This document shows positions 1 to 8,239 of a DNA stretch of 64,000 bases, piece after piece. This DNA is from Enhydrobacter aerosaccus. GTDB lineage: Bacteria; Pseudomonadota; Alphaproteobacteria; Reyranellales; Reyranellaceae. The translations under genes were made by a program, and so were the position numbers. Location of the stretch: the NCBI RefSeq assembly GCF_900167455.1, contig NZ_FUWJ01000001.1, forward strand, positions 558,001 to 622,000, read 5' to 3'. Each line of letters begins with the position of its first letter. The stretch's first letter is position 1. A model generated the notes under the pieces. That model ran no database searches. It was not told where the DNA came from and saw nothing but the letters and a program-made list of their open reading frames with translations.

Positions 1-242
1 TGGCGCTCGCCTACACGATCTTCATCGGTGGTATCCTGGGCTTTGGTCTTTGGTTCTGGTTGATCGGCCGTTGCTCCATGGCCCGTATCGCGCCGTTCGG
101 CCTGTTGCTTCCGGTGTTCGCCGTGATTTCGAGCGTGCTGTTCCTGGGCGACCGTCTGACGCCAAAGCTGATTGCCGGGGGGCTGCTCTCGATCTCCGGC
201 GTCGCCATTACACAGATAAGGCAGCGCGCTCGACCAGTATGA
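1..242 (+). CDS. EamA-family (DMT) transporter, C-terminal part
   Basis: This is the C-terminal end of a drug/metabolite-transporter (EamA) membrane protein; the gene begins before the window and about 79 codons are visible, in the frame starting at base 3. The visible part is two hydrophobic helices (around FIGGILGFGLWFWLIG and PFGLLLPVFAVISSVLFLG) followed by GDRLTPKLIAGGLLSISGV. The pattern of a helix, a short LGDRLTP-type loop and a last glycine-rich helix is typical of the end of EamA repeats. The substrate cannot be told. It converges on the next gene with only 20 bases between stops. Confidence 0.8.
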   Translation, partial: ALAYTIFIGGILGFGLWFWLIGRCSMARIAPFGLLLPVFAVISSVLFLGDRLTPKLIAGGLLSISGVAITQIRQRARPV

Positions 243-262
243 GCCTAGAAGTCGCGCAGCGG

Positions 263-982
263 TCAATTCGGGATCGGCTCGCACTTCCTCTCGACATCGA
301 TATCGCCTCGAGAAGATTGGTGCTCGCTACCTGCTGTCGCGATGATCATCGCTCCGAGCTGGCGCGTAGTCAGCTTGTTTCCGTTGCCATTCAGAAGGCT
401 AAGATGAAGTTCGGCTGCGATCTCACGCAATACAGGCTTAGCGACAGGCGCGCGAACGCCGTCGACTTCAACTGCGATCGAACCATTTTCGTATTGAATG
501 ACGCGTCGAGAACCAACCTGGACACTACCAACGATGGCTAAACCATCGAATACAAGCGGCTCCGAAGGCGGCTTGCGTATGATGTAGTGGAGATCACTCC
601 CAGCATCTCTGCAGAGTAACCTTAAGTCATCGACCGTGCCGCGGAACAACTCCTCAATCGAGGCCTCGCCCTCAGATGTGTTGATCCGGAGGATCATCGC
701 ATCGTGTGCAAAGTCCAGGGTGCTTTTGCGAAACGTCACATGAGAAGACGAAGTGATTGTTTTGACTGTGATGCGCCGTCCCTCGGCACTGACAACGTCA
801 TACCCGCGCTGATTGACATCAAGCGCCATTTGCCCGCGCGTGATCATTGCCGCGTAAAGCTCGCCGATGCGGCCGGTGAGGTGCCGCAACTCCGCAGCAT
901 CGACTTTCCAGACAAGCTCCTTTTCAAACCACGTCAAGGCTTCGGCCAGGGAACAGATGATTTGGACTTGGGAGAGCGACAT
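263..982 (-). CDS. DUF6998-like protein, possible PD-(D/E)XK-type nuclease fold
   Basis: A 239-residue protein of unknown function. Residues 38-78 (GRIGELYAAM, then NQRGYDVVSAEG and RRITVKT) resemble the E...D...xVK arrangement of restriction-endonuclease-like folds, with E41, D62 and K74 as candidate acidic/lysine residues; I connect it from memory to the DUF6998 family. No signal peptide or membrane helix is visible. The C-terminal 90 residues look like a separate small domain. Codon and base use look less GC-rich than the housekeeping neighbours, and a degraded tRNA-like sequence lies just upstream, so horizontal acquisition is possible. No Shine-Dalgarno is obvious before the ATG. Function is not assignable. 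Confidence 0.65.
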   Translation of the reverse strand: MSLSQVQIICSLAEALTWFEKELVWKVDAAELRHLTGRIGELYAAMITRGQMALDVNQRGYDVVSAEGRRITVKTITSSSHVTFRKSTLDFAHDAMILRINTSEGEASIEELFRGTVDDLRLLCRDAGSDLHYIIRKPPSEPLVFDGLAIVGSVQVGSRRVIQYENGSIAVEVDGVRAPVAKPVLREIAAELHLSLLNGNGNKLTTRQLGAMIIATAGSEHQSSRGDIDVERKCEPIPN

Positions 983-1375
983 GGCCGCAAAGTCTTCCGT
1001 GAGCGATGTTCTCCACTATGCGGTAGGAGCCACCAGGATTCAAACCCCGGCCCTCAGCGTTGTGGATTCCGTTATCCTTCCGCTCGTCGGCCACCTCAAG
1101 GCTGCACGCGCGATGGATGGCGGCGATGCGCGGCATCCGACGGCTGCATGCCGATTCCTGCCTCTTCCAGTAAGAGCGCGCCGTAGCGATGCCATCGCAA
1201 AGAGTCCTCGCTCTCGTCCGAGGCGATATTCTAGAATGGCTTTGTCGGAAAAGACGGACCGGTATGGTTAGCCCGGTCGTCGCATCGTCAGATGCGGCTC
1301 TGTCTGGCCTCAGGCCAAGTCCCGCGACTCCAGCGCTGGCGCATTCCGCGCCGGTGAAGCTTAAGGAGTGCGGAA
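983..1375. other. Gene-free stretch between DUF6998-like gene and VOC gene
   Basis: About 390 bases without a convincing gene. It contains the degraded tRNA-like sequence described separately and, at the right end, the AAGGAG ribosome site of the VOC gene near 1361. No palindrome or strong promoter stands out. Confidence 0.6.
1022..1102 (-). pseudogene. Degraded tRNA-like sequence (Ser/Leu type)
   Basis: Read on the minus strand, this has a D-arm-like GAGGTGGCCGA, then after an extra CGA the bases GCGG, and about 45 bases later a T-arm-like GGTTTGAATCC (consensus GGTTCGAATCC) followed by TGG and GGCTCC. The two internal-promoter-like boxes are spaced as in a class II tRNA. The 5' acceptor strand does not pair with the 3' strand and the T-loop is one base too long, so it cannot be a working tRNA. 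It may be a remnant of an integration event. Confidence 0.28.
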
Positions 1376-1798
1376 ATGCAGCAGCAGATTTCGGTCATCA
1401 CCCTGGGCGTTGCCCATCTCGAGCGCTCGCGCCGTTTCTATGCCGAGGGCTTTGGCTGGAAACCAGTGTTCGAAACTCCGGAGATCGTCTTCTATCAGAT
1501 GAACGGTCTGATGCTCGGAACCTGGCTGGCCTCCGCTTTGGAGGCGGACTCGGGCCGTGCGCATGGAGCAGGGCCCGGAGCCTTCACGCTGGCGCACAAT
1601 GTCGGTGCGCAGGATCTCGTGCAACCGACACTCGACCGGCTTGTCGCCTTCGGCGGTCGGTTGCTGCGGCGCGCCGATGCCCCAGCGCGCGGCGGCTTTC
1701 GCGGCTATGTTGCCGATCCTGATGGCCACGCTTGGGAGATCGCCTGGAACCCGGCGTGGCCGATCAGTCCCGAAGGGTATGTGACCTTCGGCCTTTAG
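1376..1798 (+). CDS. VOC-family (glyoxalase/bleomycin-resistance fold) protein
   Basis: A 140-residue single vicinal-oxygen-chelate protein. The N-terminal [18 protein letters not shown], the central FGG and the C-terminal [17 protein letters not shown] strand are the usual paired beta-alpha-beta-beta-beta modules; the glutamate of WEI is the usual metal ligand. Such proteins may be dioxygenases, isomerases or resistance proteins, and the sequence does not decide which. AAGGAG sits nine bases before the ATG. Its stop codon overlaps the bioB stop on the other strand by a few bases. Confidence 0.85.
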   Translation: MQQQISVITLGVAHLERSRRFYAEGFGWKPVFETPEIVFYQMNGLMLGTWLASALEADSGRAHGAGPGAFTLAHNVGAQDLVQPTLDRLVAFGGRLLRRADAPARGGFRGYVADPDGHAWEIAWNPAWPISPEGYVTFGL

Positions 1799-2784
1799 GA
1801 CGCGGCGAGGCCGGAAGTGATGCCGAGCCGTTCGAGCAGGTCGGCGTCACGGTTGCGGCCGGGGTTCCGGGTCGTCAGCAGCACATCGCCGATGAAGATC
1901 GAGTTTGCGCCCGCCAGGAAGCAGAGCGCCTGCATCTCGTCGCTCATATACTGGCGACCGGCGGACAGCCGCACCACGCTCCTCGGCATCAGCAGGCGCG
2001 CGGTAGCGATCAGGCGGACCAGCGCGATCGGGTCGGGCCGTTCGGCGGTGGCGTTGACCGGCACGCCCTTGACCTCGTTCCAGAGGTTGATCGGCACGCT
2101 CTCGGGATGGCTCGGAAGATTGGCCAGCAGCACCAGCATGCCAAGCCGGTCCTCGACCTGTTCACCCATGCCGACGATGCCGCCGCAGCAGACCTTGAGC
2201 CCGGCCTCGCGCGCGCAGGCCAGCGTGTCGATGCGATCCTGCAGCGTGCGCGTGGTGATGATCTTGCCGTAGAACTCCGGCGAGGTGTCGACGTTGTGGT
2301 TGTAGAAATCGAGGCCGGCATCGCGCAGCCGCGCTGCCTGCTCGGCCGTGAGCATGCCCAGCGTGGCGCAGGTCTCCATGCCGAGACCCTTCACTGCGCT
2401 CACCATGTCGCAGACGCGTTCGAGATCGCGTTCCTTTGGGCTGCGCCACGCAGCTGCCATGCAGAAGCGGGTGGCACCCGCGTCCTTGGCGCGCTGTGCC
2501 GTCGCGACGACGGTCTCGCGTTCCATCAGCCGCGTGGCCTTCACGTCGGTCTCGAAATGCGCACTCTGCGAACAGTAACCGCAATCTTCGGGGCAACCGC
2601 CGGTCTTGATGCTCAGAAGACTGGCGGTCTCGATCCGGTTGGGATCGAAGTGCCGGCGATGGACCGTCTGCGCCCGAAAGATCAGGTCGGCAAAGGGCAG
2701 TCCGTGCAAGTGTTCGGCTTCGGCGCGTGACCAGTCATGCCGCAACGACGCGTCGTCGTGGTTCTCGACGTGAAGTGAGTCCAT
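1795..2784 (-). CDS. bioB: Biotin synthase
   Basis: BioB is the radical-SAM enzyme that inserts sulfur into dethiobiotin in the last step of biotin synthesis. The SAM cluster motif [11 protein letters not shown] near residue 53 and the preceding [10 protein letters not shown] are diagnostic, and the later [13 protein letters not shown] and [16 protein letters not shown] stretches are also typical. The start was placed at MDSLHVE, which has GGAAAG upstream and gives 329 residues, close to the family length; a longer reading adds 22 unlikely residues. No other bio gene is near, so biotin genes are scattered. Biotin is needed by the carboxylase at 45241. Confidence 0.97.
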   Translation of the reverse strand: MDSLHVENHDDASLRHDWSRAEAEHLHGLPFADLIFRAQTVHRRHFDPNRIETASLLSIKTGGCPEDCGYCSQSAHFETDVKATRLMERETVVATAQRAKDAGATRFCMAAAWRSPKERDLERVCDMVSAVKGLGMETCATLGMLTAEQAARLRDAGLDFYNHNVDTSPEFYGKIITTRTLQDRIDTLACAREAGLKVCCGGIVGMGEQVEDRLGMLVLLANLPSHPESVPINLWNEVKGVPVNATAERPDPIALVRLIATARLLMPRSVVRLSAGRQYMSDEMQALCFLAGANSIFIGDVLLTTRNPGRNRDADLLERLGITSGLAAS

Positions 2785-2904
2785 CGCTTTTTCTTTCCAG
2801 AGGGGTGGGAGCCCGGCAAGGCCAGATCGGCCTCGCCACGGCTCATTCAATGCAGCGTGTGGCTGCCTTATGCCACCCGGAATCGGGCGGCTTCGTTCAC
2901 GATT

Positions 2905-3597
2905 TCAGGCGCCGTCCTTTTCCAGCAGCAGCTTCCAGATGGCCGCTCCGACCACGGCACCGATGAGCGGCGCCACCCAGAACAGCCACAGCTGGCCGAG
3001 GGCGGCCGTCTGCGCGAACAGTGCAGCCGCCGTGGATCGCGCCGGATTGACCGACGTGTTGGTGACCGGGATCGAGATGAGATGGATCAGGGTGAGGGCC
3101 AGGCCGATCGCCAGCGGGCCGAAGCCGGAAGGGGCGGTTCTGGCGGTCGCACCCAGGATCACGACGATGAACCCCGCCGTCAGCGTCACTTCGATGAGGA
3201 ATGCCGCCGGCAGGCCGTAATGCCCCGGCGACAGCTCGCCATAGCCGTTCGAGGCGAAACCGCCGACCACGAAGTCGGGCTTGGCCGTGGCGATCGTGTA
3301 GAGGATGGCCGCCGCGGCGATGCCGCCAAGGACCTGCACGATCCAGTACGGTATCAACTGGCTGAAGGGAAAACGGCCGCCGATTGCCAGTCCAAGCGAA
3401 ACCGCCGGGTTGAAATGACCGCCGGAGATGCCTCCGACGGCATAGGCCATCGTCAGAACGGTAAGTCCGAAGGCCAAGGCGACGCCCGCAAACGCAATGC
3501 CCAGTTGGGGAAAGCCAGCGGCCAACACAGCGCTGCCGCATCCCCCGAAGACAAGCCAAAACGTTCCGAAAAATTCGGCCGCAAGTTTCTTCGACAT
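2905..3597 (-). CDS. aqpZ: Aquaporin Z-type water channel
   Basis: A 230-residue major intrinsic protein with six membrane helices. The two half-helix signatures are HFNPAVSLG near residue 61 and NTSVNPARS near residue 181, and the R following the second NPA completes the selectivity filter expected of a water-specific AqpZ. It acts in the inner membrane for osmotic water flow. The intergenic region upstream carries a perfect 14-base palindrome 25 bases before the start, which may be an operator. The C-terminus ends in a short charged tail. Confidence 0.95.
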   Translation of the reverse strand: MSKKLAAEFFGTFWLVFGGCGSAVLAAGFPQLGIAFAGVALAFGLTVLTMAYAVGGISGGHFNPAVSLGLAIGGRFPFSQLIPYWIVQVLGGIAAAAILYTIATAKPDFVVGGFASNGYGELSPGHYGLPAAFLIEVTLTAGFIVVILGATARTAPSGFGPLAIGLALTLIHLISIPVTNTSVNPARSTAAALFAQTAALGQLWLFWVAPLIGAVVGAAIWKLLLEKDGA

Positions 3598-3621
3598 CGA
3601 AAGTCTCCCCGCTACTCAGCC

Positions 3622-3635
3622 CGCTTACGTAAGCG
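3622..3635. promoter_or_regulatory. Perfect 14-base palindrome upstream of aqpZ
   Basis: CGCTTACGTAAGCG is a perfect inverted repeat 25 bases before the aqpZ start, where a regulator would overlap the promoter. No matching regulator gene is visible in the window. Confidence 0.4.
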
Positions 3636-3669
3636 TATCGATCTGCAATTGTCTATTGATGGCTGTTCA

Positions 3670-3683
3670 TCTCAAATGTGAGA
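3670..3683. promoter_or_regulatory. Inverted repeat TCTCA-N4-TGAGA
   Basis: A short inverted repeat with 5-base arms between the divergent aqpZ and Bug-protein genes. It could be an operator half of either promoter; support is only the symmetry and position. Confidence 0.25.
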
Positions 3684-3793
3684 CAGGCCGGGAAAGCTCG
3701 AACTTTCTGCAGTTCCGTCCAGGCCGGCGAAAATTTCCTTCCTGTCCGAAGCAATAATCGCGGCGCAGTCTGCGATCCGACGGGGCCTTCGAG

Positions 3794-3808
3794 GTCCGTA
3801 TTACGGAC
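3794..3808. promoter_or_regulatory. Perfect 15-base palindrome upstream of the Bug/dioxygenase operon
   Basis: GTCCGTA-T-TACGGAC is a perfect inverted repeat 67 bases before the Bug-protein start, a normal distance for an operator of a GntR/TetR/LacI-type regulator. No adjacent regulator gene is present. Confidence 0.42.
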
Positions 3809-3875
3809 TTGGAGCACTTCGACGGAGACGGAGGCAAATCGAGACGTAGTCTAGTTCGCAAGGAAAAGAGGAAAC

Positions 3876-4844
3876 ATGCTCACGAGACGTCGCGTCGTCA
3901 CTGCCGGCGGAGCCGCGATCCTGGCGACATCGTCTGCGGGACGCGCCGATACCTATCCATCGGGCCGTGTGACCATGGTCGTGCCGTTTCCGGCCGGTGC
4001 GGCAACCGATATCAGTGCGCGCGTTTATGCGGAGCGACTCGCCGCGCTCTGGGGCCAGCCGGTCGTCGTCGACAACAGGGGCGGTGGCAATGGCATTCCG
4101 GCCGCGGAGTCGGTGGCGCGGGCCAGGCCCGACGGGCTGACGATCTTCGCAACCTCGGCCATGACCCAGGCCGTCAATCCGGCGCTGTATGAAAAGCTCA
4201 GTTACGATCCGATCGCCGACTTCGAAGCTGTCACGCGGATGGGGACGTCGCCCTTCGTGCTTCTTGTCGATGCCAACAGTCCGATCAATACGGCGGCCGA
4301 GCTGACCGCGAAGCTCAAGGCGCAGCCGGGCAAGAACAATTTCGGTGCCGGGGCTCTGCCGGCGCGTGTGGCGTCGGAACTGTACAAGCTCGAAGCGGGC
4401 GTCGAGGCGGTCTATGTCGGCTACAAGAGCAACCCGCAGGCCATTCCCGATCTGCAGAGCGGCCTGCTGAGCTTCATGATGATCGATACCGTGAATGCCA
4501 AGATCGCCATCGATCGCGGGGCGCTGAAGGGATTGTTCGTCACCGACACCGAACGCTATCCGCTGCTGCCCGATCTGCCGACCGCGGCGGAGGCGGGCTA
4601 CCCCGGTGTGCTGCTGACGACCTGGACCGGTTACTACGTCCCCAAGGGAACGCCGCGCCAGATTGTCGACAAGATCAACACCGACATTCGCACGGTTGCC
4701 GCCATTCCCGAGGTGCTGGAGCGTCTCGAGTCGATGGGAGGCGCGCCGAAGCTCATGGATCCCGACGCCTTCGCCGCCTTCACGCGCTCGGAGAAGGAAC
4801 GCTGGGGCAGCATCATTCATCGTGCCAATATCAAGCTCGAATAG
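3876..4844 (+). CDS. Tripartite tricarboxylate transporter substrate-binding protein (Bug/TctC family)
   Basis: A 322-residue periplasmic binding protein of the Bug family. The N-terminus (LTRRRVVTAGGAAILATSSAGRA) is a signal peptide with a twin-arginine-like RRR. The family core follows: VTMVVPFPAGAATDISAR, a VVDNRGGGNG loop, and GYYVPKGTPRQIVDKIN near the C-terminus. Bug proteins bind small carboxylates such as dicarboxylates, nicotinate or aromatic acids; the ligand is not evident. The membrane partners TctA and TctB are absent here, which is common for orphan Bug proteins. A dioxygenase follows after 9 bases, so the two are probably co-transcribed and may serve the same substrate. Confidence 0.92.
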   Translation: MLTRRRVVTAGGAAILATSSAGRADTYPSGRVTMVVPFPAGAATDISARVYAERLAALWGQPVVVDNRGGGNGIPAAESVARARPDGLTIFATSAMTQAVNPALYEKLSYDPIADFEAVTRMGTSPFVLLVDANSPINTAAELTAKLKAQPGKNNFGAGALPARVASELYKLEAGVEAVYVGYKSNPQAIPDLQSGLLSFMMIDTVNAKIAIDRGALKGLFVTDTERYPLLPDLPTAAEAGYPGVLLTTWTGYYVPKGTPRQIVDKINTDIRTVAAIPEVLERLESMGGAPKLMDPDAFAAFTRSEKERWGSIIHRANIKLE

Positions 4845-4853
4845 GAGGAAACC

Positions 4854-5738
4854 ATGCAAGGCTCGCTGCGCGGCAATGCCGGTCCCAGAATTCGCCATGT
4901 CGTCGAGGAAAGCGCTCCCTACGAGACCATCACCGTCGATCAGGTGACGCCGATCATCGGCGCGGAGATCGGCGGAATCGATCTGTCCCAACCGCTCAGC
5001 AACCGCCAGCAGGACGAGGTCCATCGCGCGCTGGCCGAGAATTGTGTGATCTTCTTTCGCGACCAGCACATCACACCCGAGCAGCATCTGGCGTTCGGGC
5101 GGCTGTTCGGCAATCTTCATACCCATCCGGCGGCGCCGCACGAGCCTGGCCATCCGGAGCTGATGGTCATCCATGCCGACAAAAATTCACCGCGTGCCAA
5201 TGGCGAAGGCTGGCACAGCGATGTGAGTTGCGATCTCGAGCCGCCGATGGGCAGCATCCTCTACATCAAGAAGTGTCCGCCCAAGGGAGGCGATACCTTA
5301 TTCGCCTCGATGTACGCGGCCTACGAGGCGCTGTCCGACCGCATGAAGACATATCTGGACGGGATGACGGCGGTCCATGACGGCGAGCAGGTCTATCGCG
5401 GCCTCTATGCCAATTATGGCGTGGCCGACAAGCCGAACTACCCGCGCGCCGAACATCCGGTGATCCGGACCCATCCCGTAACAAAGAAGAAGGCCCTGTT
5501 CGTCAACCGCGGCTTTACCCGCTTCCTGGTCGGCGTGCCGCGGGACGAGAGCGAGGGCATCCTGAACTATCTCTATCAGCACATGGAGAATCCCCTGTTC
5601 CAGTGCCGGTTTCGCTGGCGTGAGAACTCGATCGCCTTCTGGGACAATCGCTGCGTCCAGCATCGCGCCATGTGGGATTACTGGCCGCACACGCGCAGTG
5701 GCAACCGGGTCACCATCGCCGGCGACAAGCCGTACTGA
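4854..5738 (+). CDS. TauD/TfdA-family Fe(II)/2-oxoglutarate dioxygenase
   Basis: A 294-residue oxygenase using iron, O2 and 2-oxoglutarate. The iron ligands are visible as H121 and D123 in GWHSDVS and H270 in VQHRAMWDYW, and R281 in the following HTRSGNRV should bind the 2-oxoglutarate carboxylate. The N-terminal VTPIIGAEIGGIDLSQPLS is the classic start of TauD/TfdA enzymes, which release sulfite from sulfonates or cleave aryloxy ethers; the actual substrate is unknown. AGGAGG lies just before the ATG. It is paired with the Bug binding protein, suggesting uptake and oxidation of one organic acid. Confidence 0.92.
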   Translation: MQGSLRGNAGPRIRHVVEESAPYETITVDQVTPIIGAEIGGIDLSQPLSNRQQDEVHRALAENCVIFFRDQHITPEQHLAFGRLFGNLHTHPAAPHEPGHPELMVIHADKNSPRANGEGWHSDVSCDLEPPMGSILYIKKCPPKGGDTLFASMYAAYEALSDRMKTYLDGMTAVHDGEQVYRGLYANYGVADKPNYPRAEHPVIRTHPVTKKKALFVNRGFTRFLVGVPRDESEGILNYLYQHMENPLFQCRFRWRENSIAFWDNRCVQHRAMWDYWPHTRSGNRVTIAGDKPY

Positions 5739-5759
5739 GGCATTTTCCCTCCGGACCTC

Positions 5760-5778
5760 CCGCCTGCGGCGCAGGCGG
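5760..5778. repeat. GC-rich perfect hairpin after the dioxygenase gene
   Basis: CCGCCTGC-GGC-GCAGGCGG forms an 8-bp stem with a 3-base loop 22 bases after the dioxygenase stop. It has no following T tract, so it could be a transcript-end stabilising hairpin or a genome-wide dispersed palindrome. Confidence 0.4.
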
Positions 5779-5859
5779 TGTATGTATGCACGCCGTCCGC
5801 GTCGTGGAACGGCGGGCCGACAGGCCTGAGGGGAAGAGCCCCAGGAAGAAGTGTAGACG

Positions 5860-6507
5860 TTGCTGGTAATCTTCGACTGCGACGGCGTGCTGGTGGATAG
5901 CGAGCCACTCGCCAATGCGAGTTTTTCCAAGGCCCTGAAAGCCGTCGGCCTCGATTGGTCGGTCGAGGAAACGATGCGCCGCCTGATGGGGCGCTCGCTG
6001 AAATCTTGCGTCGAGATCGTGGAAGCGGAGATCGGCGGCAAGCTGCCCGACGATTTCCTCGAGAAGATGCAGACCGTCACCTACGAGAGCTTTCGCCAGG
6101 CGCCGTTGCAGCCTGTGCCGGGCGTGAAGGATGCCATCCTGCAGCTCCAGGCGGCGGGCCTGGCCACCTGCGTTGCAAGTTCCGGCGCCGTGGAAAAGAT
6201 GCGTTTCACCCTCGGCCTGACGGGATTGTGGGATCTGTTCGACGGCCATGTCTTCAGCTCCAGCCAGGTGCCGCGCGGAAAGCCGTTTCCGGACCTGTTC
6301 CTTCATGCCGCGATCGAGATGAACGAACAGCCGTTCGAGTGCGTGGTCGTGGAGGACTCGGTGCCCGGAGTTCAGGCAGCGCGAGCCGCGGGCATGCGCG
6401 TGCTGGCCTACACCGGTGCGCCGCATGCCGATCGGGACGCTTTGGGCGCAGCGGGCGGGTTCCTGTTCGACGATATGGCGCAGCTGCCGAAGCTGGTTCT
6501 GCAATGA
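5860..6507 (+). CDS. HAD-superfamily phosphatase (beta-phosphoglucomutase/GmhB-like)
   Basis: A 215-residue haloacid-dehalogenase phosphatase. Motif I is FDCDGVLVDSE with nucleophile D6 and acid D8, motif II is the serine of VASSGA near 107, motif III is K141 in RGKPFPDLF, and motif IV is the acidic pair in VVEDSVPG near 166. The helical cap between residues 15 and 85 marks subclass I, which acts on small phospho-metabolites (phosphoglycolate, sugar phosphates). The start is TTG, the only one fitting the conserved first strand. Its stop overlaps the ATG of the amine oxidase, so the two are translationally coupled. Confidence 0.9.
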   Translation: MLVIFDCDGVLVDSEPLANASFSKALKAVGLDWSVEETMRRLMGRSLKSCVEIVEAEIGGKLPDDFLEKMQTVTYESFRQAPLQPVPGVKDAILQLQAAGLATCVASSGAVEKMRFTLGLTGLWDLFDGHVFSSSQVPRGKPFPDLFLHAAIEMNEQPFECVVVEDSVPGVQAARAAGMRVLAYTGAPHADRDALGAAGGFLFDDMAQLPKLVLQ

Positions 6508-7922
6508 CCGGTTCCTGGTCGATGGGCGAGTCCGGCAGCGAGCGCATTCTCGTCATCGGCGCTGGTATGGCGGGCGTGGTCGCTGCGCGTTTGCTGAAGG
6601 ATAGCGGCTTCGCCGTGACCGTTCTCGAGGCGCGACCGCGGCTCGGCGGCCGAGTCTGGACGGACACATCACTCGGAGCGCCCCTCGATCTCGGCGGCTC
6701 CTGGATCCACGGTGTCGACGGCAATCCGCTGACATTGTGGTGCGACAAGCTCGGAATCCCCCTGATCGAATCGGAAGGCGATCGTCTGCTGATCGACAAG
6801 CGGGCCACGGCGTCGACGCGCGACGGCCAGCGCAAGCAGGTTCGACTGGGACGGGCGGCCTTCAGGGCGGCGATCGAATGGGCGAGCTGGAAGAGCAAGG
6901 CCATGGCGCGCGTGAAGGGCCCGCGTTCGGTGTCCGTGAAGGACGCGGTCGATCCCTTGCTGCATGCGGCATGGCTGCCGGAAATCGACAAGCTCGTCAT
7001 TGCCACCTTCGTCGAGGGCAGTGAGGGTGTGCAGGGCGCGCCCTATGAGGCCGTGGCCGCGGAGGAATGGTGGCCGACCGAAGGGCTGGACCGCAACGCC
7101 CAGCCGAAGGGCGGTTTCGTGTCGCTGATCGAGGACGGCGCGCGCGGCCTCGACATCCGGTTCAATGCCCCCGTTCGCCGCATGGCGTGGAACGGTGCCG
7201 GGGTCGCGGCCTTTCTCGACAGCGGCGAGAGGCTCGAGGCCGACCGCGCCATCGTCACCGTGCCGCTCGGGCTGCTGCGGGCCGGCTGGCCGGCGCTCGA
7301 TCCGCAGCCGCCGGCCGACCAGCAACGGGCCATCATCCGCCTCGGCTATGGCGCTGGCGTGCTCGGCAAGATCTACCTGCGGTTTCCCCGCCGCTTCTGG
7401 CCCGACCAGCCTACCTGGTTTGGCCGCCTGCCCGATGCGCCGGACCGGCGGGGCACCTTCAATACCTGGGTGAGCCATCATCACGAGACGGGGCAGCCGA
7501 TCCTGCTGAGCTTCAGCAATGGCGCGGTGGCCGCCAACCTCGACCGCACGGCCAGCGACAAGGAAGTCGTGGCGGTGGCGATGCAGTCCCTGCACGCGAT
7601 GTTCGGCAACGATATTCCCGAGCCGGAGGCGGTCGCCTATCCGCGCTGGCTGAGCGATCCCTGGTCGCGCGGCGGCTATTCCTACCCCGCCGTCGGCAGC
7701 GCCCCGGAGGATCGGGCTCTATTTGCGCGGCCGCTCGCAGATCGCGTGTTCTTTGCCGGCGAGGCGACGGAACCGGTCGAGTACGGAACCGTTCACGCCG
7801 CGCTATGGTCGGCCGAACAGACGGCCGAGGCGTTGTTCCGGACCGCGACAGGGCACGACGCTTCGCGCGACAGGCGGCCGTGGGCGGGGGCGCGGACTGG
7901 CGCTGGCCGGCATAATGGGTGA
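6504..7922 (+). CDS. Flavin amine oxidase (monoamine/polyamine oxidase type)
   Basis: A 472-residue FAD amine oxidase. The dinucleotide motif VIGAGMAGVVAARLL is at residues 17-31 and ends with the ribose-binding acid in VLEARPRLGGRVWTD. The C-terminal FAD motif FFAGEATEP followed by YGTVHAALWSAEQTA is at about 414-435. It has no signal peptide and is probably cytoplasmic; likely substrates are polyamines or other secondary amines. The start is the ATG that overlaps the HAD stop; an upstream in-frame extension would run through the HAD gene and was rejected. The last 30 residues after the fold are arginine/glycine-rich and of no clear role. Confidence 0.9.
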   Translation: MTGSWSMGESGSERILVIGAGMAGVVAARLLKDSGFAVTVLEARPRLGGRVWTDTSLGAPLDLGGSWIHGVDGNPLTLWCDKLGIPLIESEGDRLLIDKRATASTRDGQRKQVRLGRAAFRAAIEWASWKSKAMARVKGPRSVSVKDAVDPLLHAAWLPEIDKLVIATFVEGSEGVQGAPYEAVAAEEWWPTEGLDRNAQPKGGFVSLIEDGARGLDIRFNAPVRRMAWNGAGVAAFLDSGERLEADRAIVTVPLGLLRAGWPALDPQPPADQQRAIIRLGYGAGVLGKIYLRFPRRFWPDQPTWFGRLPDAPDRRGTFNTWVSHHHETGQPILLSFSNGAVAANLDRTASDKEVVAVAMQSLHAMFGNDIPEPEAVAYPRWLSDPWSRGGYSYPAVGSAPEDRALFARPLADRVFFAGEATEPVEYGTVHAALWSAEQTAEALFRTATGHDASRDRRPWAGARTGAGRHNG

Positions 7923-8021
7923 TGCTTTGCCATTCCCGATACAGTGCGAGATCTCGTTCAGCCCGGCGTGGCGAGCAGGTCGGCGCTGCGTTCGGGACGA
8001 CAAGACGTTTCGGGTGTCCAA

Positions 8022-8234
8022 ATGAAGCTTGCTTCCATCCTCTTCGTCCTCGTGATGATCTCGGGCCTGGCGACGCTCGGCATCCTGTTCGCGGGGCTGG
8101 TCAGCATGGCGCGGGGGCCGACAGACAGCATCGAGCGCGCCCGCAGCAGCAACAAGCTGATGTGGTGGCGCGTGCGCCTTCAGCTCCTGACGATCGGGCT
8201 GATCCTGCTCTGGTATCTGGCGAGCAGGGCCTGA
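8022..8234 (+). CDS. Small twin-transmembrane protein with HIG1-like signature
   Basis: A 70-residue protein with two membrane helices (residues 4-25 and 46-66) joined by a short charged loop. The SSNKLMWWRVRLQ segment matches the N-x-x-M-x-x-R-V-x-x-Q pattern of HIG1-domain proteins, which associate with respiratory complexes in mitochondria and alphaproteobacteria. The upstream reading extends into unlikely sequence, so the ATG before KLASIL was chosen. The adenosyltransferase gene begins six bases after its stop; this pairing is, from memory, common in alphaproteobacteria, but a functional link is not established. Confidence 0.75.
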   Translation: MKLASILFVLVMISGLATLGILFAGLVSMARGPTDSIERARSSNKLMWWRVRLQLLTIGLILLWYLASRA

Positions 8235-8239
8235 GCGCG

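Noticed and set aside
1022..1102. A functional tRNA
   Set aside because: The acceptor strands do not pair and the D and T arms carry insertions, so only a remnant is called.
3801..5174. A 457-codon minus-strand frame opposite the Bug and dioxygenase genes
   Set aside because: Opposite two well-conserved genes; composition is typical of antisense shadows.
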